NCBI GenBank assembly: GCA_021234155.1
Contig: JAJEKV010000100.1
Location: 3,448,116-3,512,115 of the forward strand
Source of the DNA: Isoetes taiwanensis
Taxonomy: Eukaryota; Streptophyta; Lycopodiopsida; Isoetales; Isoetaceae
Direction: 5' to 3'
DNA length: 64,000 nt
Shown here: positions 44,613-54,299 of the stretch, piece after piece
How the letters are laid out: each line of letters begins with the position of its first letter
Position numbering within the stretch: position 1 is the stretch's first letter
Program-made: the position numbers and the translations under genes
The notes under the pieces: model-generated
The model's input: the letters and a program-made list of their open reading frames with translations, nothing else
Database searches by the model: none
What the model was told of the DNA's origin: nothing

Positions 44613-45869
44613 ATGTCGAGGGAGATACCTTCTAAATTTTTCAAAAGCCAAGCTTACAAGTTTAAGTTAAAATGTTTGACTTACTCATTGGTTGGTGACA
44701 TCTTGTGCAAGGTAAATAGGGATGGTGTACTCTTAAGATGTGTTGATGAAGATGAAGCTGCCACGGTACTAGCTTTAAAAATCACAAAGGTGTTTGTGGT
44801 GGTCATTTTGCAACGAACACAAGCCGCCAAGAAAATATTGAGGTCACGGTTATTTCTCGGCCTCATTTATTTAAAAGATTGTTATGATATTATAAAGACT
44901 TGTCATCAATGCGGATCTTTGGCAAAGAATCTTGCATCCTGCTCCTCTTCTGAATTGTCTCCCTGGTCCATTTCAAGTTTGGGGATTGGACTATGTTGGC
45001 CCTATCAATCCCCATCCTCATTTCAAGATGAATACATTGTTGTGGCTCTGATCACTGTTCACTAAGTGGTGAGGCAACACCTTTAAGGAAAGCAAATGCC
45101 CATACTACTTTGCTAGATTTTTGCATGAGAATATTTGCTCTAGGTTTGGCATTCCTTTTAAAATTTTGACTGATAGAGGCTCCACTTTTATTAATGAAGT
45201 TATTAATTTCCTTGTTTCAAGCCTCAAGATCAAGCATGTGAAAAGCTCAGCCTATTATCCTCAAGGAAATGGCCAAGCTGAGTCTACTAACAAAGTGCTT
45301 AAGAGTATTTTGCAGAAAACAGTTTGCCAAAACCAAAGGGATTGGCACTTGAAATTATATGATGCTCTTTGGGCTCATAGAATTACTTCTAAAGCAGCTA
45401 CTAATGCCTCACCTTTCAGTTTAGTATATGGAGTAGAGGTCATTATTCAGTCGAGTTAGAAATACCTTCTTTAAGGATGGCACTCAAGCTTGAGTTGGAG
45501 TTTTCTGAAGCCTTGAAGCACAGGTATGAAGTTCTGTTAAAATTAGATGAGGAAAGGTTTGTTGCAGAGAATTACAACTTGCTGAAGAAGGCTAAGAGTG
45601 CAGCAGCTTTCAAGGCTGCTCACAAACTGCAAGACAAGTTTGCACCTATGGAATTAGTTTTAAAGTGGAATGCTGCAGATGAAGGGAAGCTTTCAAAGTT
45701 TGAAAATCCCTGGGAGGGTCCCTATCAGATTTTAGGAGATGCTGGCTGCTCATCTTATAGGTTGGCAGATCTTAGTACAGGATTAGAGCTGCCAAATCCC
45801 ATTAATATTCAACACCTCAAAAGATATTGGCCTCAGCATGCCTGCTTGAGCCTCTTCACTTCTATATAA
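44613..45869 (+). pseudogene. Ty3/gypsy integrase remnant, internal region 2
   Basis: The better preserved integrase: FGIPFKILTDRGSTFINEV with a catalytic Asp, AYYPQGNGQAESTNKVLK with the catalytic Glu, then the C-terminal module in the frame 45477-45869. Fossil. Confidence 0.85.
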
Positions 45870-46461
45870 GCATTTGTTCTAGCTTAGAATAGTTTAGTCT
45901 ATAATTTCAAAGCTGAGGTTTTAATATTTCTTTTGATTAGCATATTTCCTTTGAGGTTTAATATTGTGTCTTTTCTGTTTAGCTGCAGGAATGTGACCAC
46001 AAGGGATGAAGACTTTGATTATTACCTATTAATGAGTTCTATGTTGTCATGACAGGACCATTTGTTAAAACATTTCATCTGTTTTCTAAAGCTGGCCTAT
46101 TCTTCATAAGACCTTGCTTCTCCATTGGAGTTCTAGAGTGCTATCCATATATCATTTTCCACATCTTACTTGGCACTCATGCTAACCTTTTTGATTTGTC
46201 ATATATGGTGTTCATTCTTTTCTCCTCCATTTTCATCGCCTATAAGTTGCCTTTTACATTCCATTTCAACCTTCTATCCTTTTGTTTTCACTCCCTACAA
46301 TGCTCTGCACCACATTTCCACCATAGCGAGTTCATCTCACACTCATACCACTCACTTCATTGCTCTACATCATTTCACACACTGCACGCAGGTATTTGAA
46401 GATCCTCAGTCTAAGTTTACATCTGTTGGAGGGGACCAGCCCATTCTTTCCTTTGAGGAGA
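45870..46461 (+). other. Spacer between integrase and 3' LTR, with a hydrophobic open frame
   Basis: The frame at 46049-46399 (116 codons), and its counterpart at 37612-38097, is hydrophobic (GLFFIRPCFSIGVLECYPY). I see no homology to an envelope protein. It may be untranslated leader-like sequence before the polypurine tract. Confidence 0.4.
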
Positions 46462-48914
46462 TGTTGCCCATTTTGGCAACATGGACCAGCATCTATGTTT
46501 CAAAACCTTTGTTCCATTTACATTTCCTTTAAGGAAAAGTTCCAGTGCTATTGTGATCCCATCGGAAGTTTGGAAGACATTTGACCAAGATTGGAAGACA
46601 TTGGGGATCTCCTATTATGGCCTAGTCTTTTCCTTGAGGTAAAACACCTTTCTAGACACATTCCTATTAGCTTAACATTTTCCTTTGATTTGAAGACCGG
46701 GCAAAGGCTATAGCAAGTTTATCAAGGAGGCACAAGACATTTTACCAAAGCTCAAAACCTTATGAGGCTTGCTTGAGAAGTTTGAAGTCACACACATGAG
46801 GATGCTACCCTAGAAGTGAAATTTGCTCTTATTCTAGCCTTGAAGTTTGGAAGACCCTTATAGAAGTTTGGAAGACCTTAGGCTTTGAGCAAATCTATCT
46901 TCACTAGGAGGTATGAATTGAGCCCTAGAAACAATTTGAGATAAGATCAAGTGCTCTGAGGTACCCATCTCTTCTTCATCCCATTCATCTTACATCCCCC
47001 TTTCTATATCCCAAGAGCCTTCAAAACTTTTCCTTCACCATTGTTTCCACTTTTGAGACCTTTTCTCATCATTCTACTACTTATCTTTTTATGAATCCCA
47101 CCTTCATTTGAGAATTGTCCCCTAGTGATCTTGAAAACCTTCAAAGGCAAGAAGGCTTCTTTCTCATTCTCATTTCATCTTCCTAAACCCCAGTATAGCC
47201 TATTTACACCCTTTTCCCATCTTTTCCTATGACTTTTTCACCATCCTTATGTTCCAATATTCATTGACCATGGGTCAAAAAGGGACCAAAAATTCAAACG
47301 TCTTAGTTTGACCTAAAAACCCTCTAGATGGAAAGCTTGGAAAAAAAAGAGTCGACTTGGTCTTTTAAAATTCAAAAAACCTTTGGAAAGACCTTCAAAA
47401 TTGGATTCTTGGGATCGTGCCAAAAAAAAAAACCTATTCTAGCCTATCTACCCTATCTATTGCTGCATAGTTCAGTCACCTCCCTTTTTTTTTTCCACGT
47501 GGCGGCGTGGGGGGGCGGACATCTGGGCCGGTGTCCCCCCTCTGCGTGCACGCAAAATTTAATAGTGGGTTTGCATTTTTCCTTATATACCTTAGCCTCG
47601 AGAACCACTTCGCCTGTGGGATATATCACCCTTAAGAATTTTCGATGAACCCTAAGAAATAGGGAAACCGCTAAATCCGCCAATTGCATTACCCTAAACT
47701 TGATTGAATCCGCCAATTTCCCCGGAAATTAGCTCCTAAACCTTTTCCTCAAACCATGGGGATCCTTTGTGGCATTTGATTCGATGGAAATTGCTCAATT
47801 TGGGCCTCAAATCACTCAACCGAAAGCTAGCTTTTGGGAAGAACAGGTTCTAAAACCAAGCATCATTGCACCAAATCGACCCCTCGAGACATACCTGCGG
47901 ATTTTGGCGCATTGAATTTTTGATATCCTTTTGCTGCCTCCGCCGGATTCCAGCTCCATTTCGTTCGAGATTGAAGTCCCCGTTCGTTAGACTTGTTCAA
48001 AGATCGGCACCTCGTTGGCAAACTTAAATGATCACTCCATATTACTTCATTGGTATTTTTGAAGCTCTTGAAAGGCTCAAGCAGTCTTGAATCTTCTCTC
48101 AAGCATTATTATTTTCAAAACTTTGGTAATACCCTGTTGACATTGTCATACCTTCTGTATCACATTGCTATAATGCATAGTCTTTGCCTGAAAAATCATT
48201 GTCATCATTGTACATCCTTTTTTTTGTAGTTCTGCATTGCCCTTTTAAAAATCATAAAAAGCAAAAAAAACCAAAAACAAGACCAAAAATATTTACTCAG
48301 AAATTATATCTTCTTAGTGTAGTTGTATCTCATCCTTATGGAAATCCTAGACACCTATACATTGGAGAAAACATATAAAAGATTTCTTTTTCATAAGCGT
48401 TCTGAGTTTGTTCTTTTCTTGAGGTTTTGTTTACTTACAGAAAAATTAAAACATCCTTTTGCTATTCAAACCTTTTGCACGTGATCTAGAGGCTATTTTG
48501 AAGTTGCCTGCACAGATCCCAACCCAAAATTCCCCATCAAACTCCATCTGCAAAATTTGGCTCTCTGTTTTGGCACTGGCCAACTTTTTGACCTGCCTTT
48601 GACCTCGATTTTCTTGACCTTCCCTTATTCAAATCAAGTCAAGTCTTCTCCACCATTTTCCTCTGCTTGTTGACCACTGATAACACCAATCAGATCTTCA
48701 AAATCTCTCAAGGTGTGTCTGCAAGTTCAGTTTTTGCTCTGACAGTTTTTTCAGTTTCAGGGACTCTAGTGATTTTGAAAAAACTAGCACTTAAAAAATG
48801 AATTTTCTGGTTTCATATGACAAGGATTGATCACCCTAAGTGATCTGGAGGTTCTAACCACTTTGTTTAAGATTCCTTTGAGGTTAGGCTAAAATTCCAG
48901 GTTTTAGGCTAACA
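46462..48914 (+). repeat. Ty3/gypsy LTR 3 (right), 2,453 bp
   Basis: Preceded by the same purine-rich tract as LTR 2 and followed directly by GGACC, the right copy of the target duplication. Confidence 0.9.
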
Positions 48915-48919
48915 GGACC

Positions 48920-50969
48920 ATGTTGGGATTTGCCTGCTTCCACTGTTTTAACACAGTTCAAAAACTTACCTTTTAGAAACCTTTGAAGATAACTGAAAAA
49001 CAAAACACTTATTGACTAAAATATCTGTTGCAGGTCATTGAAGACTAAGCTTCTCCATATATTAACCTTCTGTAAGTGTTGAATATTTTTCAGAAATTGA
49101 CGGATGGTATACACGCATGGGACCATCATCTGCACTCGCATTTGCTAATAAAGGGCAAGCATCTAAGTCAAAAACAAAAAATGCAAATCATCAAGGTAGT
49201 CTGATCCCTTAGATTGTAGTAAGAGTCCAATAAGAAACACACCAGAAGCATGGGAAAAGCAAGAAACATGGATTGAATGACATGGCGAGGACAATGACAA
49301 CCTTGCATTTAGCAGGCAAGTAATTTCTTCTGTAATGGATGTCTTTGTAAAAGAGTCGTTGGTTGAATGAAGAACTAAGAAATCAAAGCAGAAATATCTT
49401 TTACCTAGCAAGCCATAGGAAGATGAGTATATGGATGTGAAAAAAGCTCACGTGGAATTGAAGGTAGAAGATCCCAAAGAAAACTTAAGCTCTGGAACGC
49501 TGCAGATATCACAATTGGTGAACTTCGCAGCTCTGTTCATGTTGGGAAGCCCTATTTACCCGCCTTGGAATCAATGGTTCGTGGTGATATCAACAAACAC
49601 TTCCACAGGCAAGCGTTTGGGGTTCTGATCCATCGTCAAAATAAAGATGGATTCTCTGACATCCTGAGTGTCTCGACATGCCATAACAAGTTCACAAAAT
49701 ACTGGAACAGACCAGATTCCTGAAACACTGTAACATCTTTACTTCAGAAGTTTAGGATTTAAGTCTCTGCAGTTTATCCTACAAAAAAGCTCTGCATCTT
49801 CTCGCAGAGAAGAATCAATATGCAAAGTGCCCTCGATATTCTTCACCAAATTCTTCAAAAATCTGGCAGTGCTTGAGAATTCAAACAGGAAAAGCAATCC
49901 AGATGCTTTTCTTCTGCCTCATGCATTCTAAAGAAAAAAAGGGCACTATGCTAAATTTCAGAAACAGTAGCATTATCTAAGAAATTTTTAATATTTTCAT
50001 ACCTGAGCTTATTGCGCTGCAAGTATGAAGCAAGGCACAAAGGGATATCATGTTGAAGCTCTATCGACGCCGGAACGGAGGAAAAACTCGTTATTAGAAG
50101 CCGAATGGATGGAAACAACAAATGATCACCGGAAGAATGAATTGGGAGGCAAAAATTCGCAGAAAGGGCCAAAAATGCCTGCTTTAATCCAACCAAAAGA
50201 AGAAAAAAGGTTACCCAGATCCGAAAATCAGACGATATATAATTTGAGCGGGCCTCCCGAGGACCGAAGAAGGATTTGCAAGGAAAAAATCGGATCCACA
50301 GGGTAGAAGCGCTGCACGATCTTTTTTTTAGTCTTTAGCTGCATCTCCAAGTGTCACTCCGAGATACTCTGCCATAAATGCATAATCTGCAATAAATGCA
50401 CAAATCACAACGTGTCGTGCAAATAGAATTAGTAAGGAAGAAATTAGGCCGGGGCAGAAAAATGTATCTGCCTTATAATAGGAAGGATAGCAGAACAATC
50501 ATTTTTGTTACAATTTAAAGCAGAACAACCATTTTTGTGTTGTACACCCTAGACGGCTCAAGATAGTCTCAACCTGGTTTCGGAGCTGGAAATTACGTCC
50601 TCCCATATCACCACCATTTCCCAAGTGAACTCGTTCCAGCCCCCTCGTTCCCCATATTAACACATATGTACACTGCAGCAGATCTCTGACATCATCTGGT
50701 GCCTTGCCACATCCAGACCGTCTGTGGTAATCCCCTCCTCCGATATCACACAAAAAATCTCGTCCTTTAAGATCCTACTGCTAGTTCATTTTTCGAACAA
50801 ATCATGATTGAAATCATGATCGTCAAATTTGCTTGCATATTCTAGGAAAGATTCTTGCTTCTTAGGGTTTTGCCATAGCCGCCTTTCTACACCACCACAA
50901 TAGAGCTTTTGTTGAGGCAGCAGATGTGGCCTTGGCACTTCTACATTTCTTGAGCTCGAGCAATTTTGC
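48920..50969. other. Intergenic, no gene recognised
   Basis: Low-complexity and splice-like text on the minus strand near 50000-50310 (CTCAG|GTATGA) hints at a minus-strand transcript, but no product can be named. A block at about 50360-50500 (CATAAATGC repeats, then AAGGAAGAAATTA, and a TATA-like CTTATAATAGGAAGG) is related to 54109-54265. Confidence 0.45.
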
Positions 50970-50970
50970 C

Positions 50971-51026
<56 letters not shown>

Positions 51027-51027
51027 T
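50970..51027. repeat. (CTTT)n microsatellite
   Basis: About 14 uninterrupted tetranucleotide units. The Lys/Glu-Arg-rich minus-strand open frame across it is translated repeat. Confidence 0.95.
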
Positions 51028-51059
51028 TCACCAGAGCTATATTTGCCACAGAAGAGTCA

Positions 51060-52320
51060 CTAGGTCAAATTATAGGTGGGGGTGCAAGGGTCAAGAACCA
51101 GATATGGGAATGGACGAGGAACATGCCAGATTACATGAGCTGCAAGGCCCATAGGCAGAGATATATCGCAGCACATGCAGCCTTGGCCACATTCATGCAC
51201 TTCAAGACCATCAACAAAGTGGGAGAGCCTTGCCTTCCATACAGCCATTGGATGTAGCACCTTTGAACACAAGGGTGGACCAATGCCTCATCCAGCAGCT
51301 CGACTCCACCGAATACGTCTACCACGGCACATCTTTTGAAGCACTTCAGATTGAGGAAGACTATGAAGAAGAGGAGGTCCAAGATGAGGAAGAGGAGAGC
51401 AGGCTAGCAGAAAGAATGAGAAGCCACGATGATGTCAGAAGAGCCATTAAACCACCCATAGGCATCACTGCCCAGTGGTTATCGATGAGGAGGAGTACAT
51501 CTTTGCCAACGACATCCTCCACCTACTATACTGCTTAGAGGAAAGGCTTCAGATCGACGAACTCTTGGGACTGATTGCAGAAGAATAGTAGAAAGACCTC
51601 ATCGACTACACTTACCAGGAAATTCCATGAGAGGTAGCAGAACAACACTCATGGAGACAATGTCGGATGTGGCAGCATATAAGTACATAAGGCAAATGTA
51701 TTAACAATATCAACCAATCATTCAGGAAGATGAGTTTCAGGCAATCCAGAGTATATTATACATGCCGGGCAGAAGCCCAAGCTCGAGCCGTCCCGTCCGA
51801 TCAAGAAGCGTACGAGAGAGATCCAACATCAACTTGGAGAATGCAACCACCATGTGGAGAGCTCATAATGACCTCTTGGCAGTGGACATCTACGACAGTG
51901 CAGCAGGAAGGAAAGGCTCGGTGGTGGATCAAGCAAGACCTTAGAGGAGGAAGGCCCTTCATTACTACCTTTCGGTCCTAAGTCAGGGCTAGATAATAGT
52001 ATTCCACTGGGACTTCAGCCCAAGAGGAGAGGATGCGATCTCACTCTTGATTGCACTCACGAGATTCGGCCAACATGCCAAGATGAGAGAGAACACGGAT
52101 CAGTGGTGCTCTACGGCCTACATTTTGCTCGGAGGCATATGAGAGATGCACCCTTGATAGTCGTGGCGGCTACGACACCTTCGCTTTCACCTCCACAAAT
52201 GGGTCGAGCACTACAAGATGGGTCATCACGCAACATTCTACACAACATTGGCAAGGGTTTTCGACTCAAAGATGTCAAGAACTTCTTCAAGTCCAAGAAG
52301 AGTTCTCAGTATTACCATTT
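51060..52320 (+). pseudogene. Decayed coding stretch of unknown family
   Basis: Several consecutive plus-strand pieces look protein-like although no frame is continuous: MPDYMSCKAHRQRYIAAHAA near 51122, an acidic EEDYEEEEVQDEEEE part near 51350, FANDILHLLYCLEERLQIDE near 51500, and ISLLIALTRFGQHAKMREN near 52040. The order and spacing suggest one old gene of more than 400 codons. I do not recognise the family. A CACTA-like tip follows at 52479, so a transposon-encoded protein is possible. Confidence 0.35.
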
Positions 52321-52478
52321 TTCTTGTTATATTAATATATTTTAACTTCACATGTACTACCATTATCATAATATTTCAAGTTTCAAATTTGTATGTTCAT
52401 GTCATCCTTAAACTAATTCATTGTAACCTTATAAATTGAGTTAAACTTGATTTCTTCTATGGGTAAGATAAATTATTA

Positions 52479-52530
52479 ATACAAGAAATTTATCGCGGCG
52501 GCCAAGGCCGCCGCGAACATTTCTCTTTTT
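52479..52530. mobile_element. CACTA-like tip with a 24-bp GC-rich palindrome
   Basis: AATACAAGAAA (52479-52489) resembles the CACTA terminal sequence CACTACAAGAAA. It is followed by TCGCGGCGGCC-AA-GGCCGCCGCGA (11-bp arms, 52493-52516) and GAACATTTCTCTT. The same subterminal text is at 27950-28020. No matching opposite end or 3-bp duplication was found. Confidence 0.4.
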
Positions 52531-53411
52531 CAAGACTGTGTAGTTGGACCCCAGTTAACGTCCAACATTCTCTTCTGCAATGGCCAAGTGATTCTAGATT
52601 GATGTGAAGCAACTTCCTAAGATCTTACATTCTAACTCTAATTTAGAAATTACAAAGTACAATATTTAGCTTAGTCTTTTAAAAAGTTGGTCAATACTTT
52701 TTGTTATTGAAGGTTCATGTGTTCACAGACATCAAACATCAAGTAGAATTATCAATTTGCAGAACTGAAGATGCCTCATCATCACTAGAATGATATTTTT
52801 GCGAATAATATAAATTACGAAATAAATCCAAAAGGAACTCCAATACAGCATCTCTCGACACAAAGGCTGGTGAGTTACCAAAGTCGCTCATCCACCATCC
52901 ATAAAAATCATCTAGATTTAGCTCAATAATGTAGTCTTTTTTCATCTGTGCCATCTCTGCAAATCAGAATATAATTGCAAATCAACTCAAACGTTCGCTA
53001 CAATTTCACACAACGATAGAATCCACATACGCATTACGCCAAGATTAAGGATGAAAGAAAAATGCTAGTTTCATATTAAACAATCCAAGCTTTAGCAATG
53101 TAACAAAATGGGAGAATATTTACCTTGCATGCAATTAGTGAAGCAGAAGAGAAGCGCTCACAATAGCTCTTCAAGTGCTCTCAATGCGTCGAGACAATAA
53201 GAAGGCCTTCTATTTATAAGATGGAGTTTTGTTGGATGATCAACACACATAACTAATCTAGGGCTATATTTATGCCAAGTGCCTATATCACAACTCGCAT
53301 GTAATCATTAATATCATTCGATATATATTTCATATCCATAATTATCCTAAAATGGATATCACTAAGATTCTATATATATTGGGATTGATATCTTCTAATA
53401 AATTTGCCAAT
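52531..53411. other. Intergenic, nothing recognised
   Basis: AT-rich. A minus-strand frame at 52954-52739 (71 codons, acidic) has no family resemblance that I can support. Confidence 0.45.
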
Positions 53412-53860
53412 GGGCGCAATAAATGCAAAGTGCACACATGTCGTGCTTTGATAATTCGCAATAAATGCAAAGCGTATTAATGGCCGCAATAAATGCAAAG
53501 TGCACACATGTCGTGCTTTGATAATTCGCAATAGATGCAAAGCGTATTAATGGTCATAATAAATGCAAAGCGTATTAATGGCATAATAAATGCAAAGGGT
53601 ATTTATTAATAGCCGCAATAAATGCAAAGTGCACACATGTCGTGCTTTGATAATTCGCAATAAATGCAAAGCGTATTAATGGCCGCAATAAATGCAAAAG
53701 GTATTAATGGCCACAATAAATGCACACATGTCGTGCTTTGATAATTTGCAATAAATTCAAAGCGTATTAATGGCCACAAAAAAATGCAAAGTGTATTAAT
53801 GGCCGCAATAAATGCAAAGTGCACAAATCTGCCATAAATGCGATGAATGCAACGTGCCAT
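53412..53860. repeat. AATAAATGCAAAG minisatellite with nested periods
   Basis: Basic unit of about 28 bp (CGCAATAAATGCAAAG plus CGTATTAATGGC), repeated some ten times. It is mixed with a longer unit of about 63 bp that inserts GTGCACACATGTCGTGCTTTGATAATT. The longer unit occurs at about 53430, 53497, 53627 and, diverged, 53717. The minus-strand open frame over it is translated repeat. Confidence 0.9.
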
Positions 53861-54299
53861 TCTATGGTAATGCTCATATCCTTGGTTCGGGAAATACCGA
53901 GGTTTAAGCCCATGTGTCCGTTTATTTTGTAAAATTAACATGTAGGCAAAATATTAGCAGGAAAATTTCATGCTACAACTAAGAGTTTTTCTTGGTTTTT
54001 CCGGCAATTTTGAAGAATAGCCTTGTAGCTTGCCGGACAGGTTCAAAACTACAGGAAACTTGATGCTTTAGGCTAAAAAGTTTCCCGAACCAAGCTCATA
54101 TCTTCCTCCGCCATAAATGCTCATAAATGCCTCAAATCTGAAATTAATGCCATAAATGCCTCAATGCAACGTGTCATGCTCTCCTTATTTTTAAGGAAGA
54201 AATTACGTGCGAACACAAAAATGTAACTGCTTTATATAGGAAGGATAGAAATGTCATAACAACATACAACCTTGAATAACAAATATGTGTGACTAATCC
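53861..54299. other. Promoter-like block, related to 50360-50500
   Basis: 54109-54265 shares CATAAATGC repeats, AACGTGTCRTGC, AAGGAAGAAATTA and a TATA-like TTTATATAGGAAGGATAG with 50360-50500. It stands directly before the old Ty3/gypsy gag text, so it could be the end of that element's 5' LTR, but no second copy follows the element. Confidence 0.4.

Larger units (their letters stand above)
29555..48914 (+). mobile_element. Ty3/gypsy element with three LTRs and two internal regions, one TSD
   Basis: A 19.36-kb block arranged LTR - internal - LTR - internal - LTR. LTRs: 29555-32027, 38026-40487, 46462-48914 (each about 2.46 kb, TGTTGCCC...GGCTAACA). GGACC is duplicated only outside the whole block, at 29550-29554 and 48915-48919; the middle LTR has no duplication of its own. 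Internal regions carry gag with a CCHC knuckle, aspartic protease, an RNase H-like domain, RT, RNase H and integrase. The second RNase H-like domain resembles that of the plant Tat lineage. Both copies are broken by many small lesions, some of which may be sequence noise. LTR identity is high, so the insertion is fairly young. Confidence 0.92.

Noticed and set aside
50786-51049. Lys/Arg/Glu-rich minus-strand protein
   Set aside because: Its charged run is the (CTTT)n microsatellite in translation.
53412-53941. CRISPR-like array of spaced repeats
   Set aside because: The repeats are tandem with nested periods and there are no unique spacers; it is a plant minisatellite.
53606-53941. 111-codon minus-strand protein
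   Set aside because: Translation of the AATAAATGC minisatellite; the residues repeat with the DNA period.
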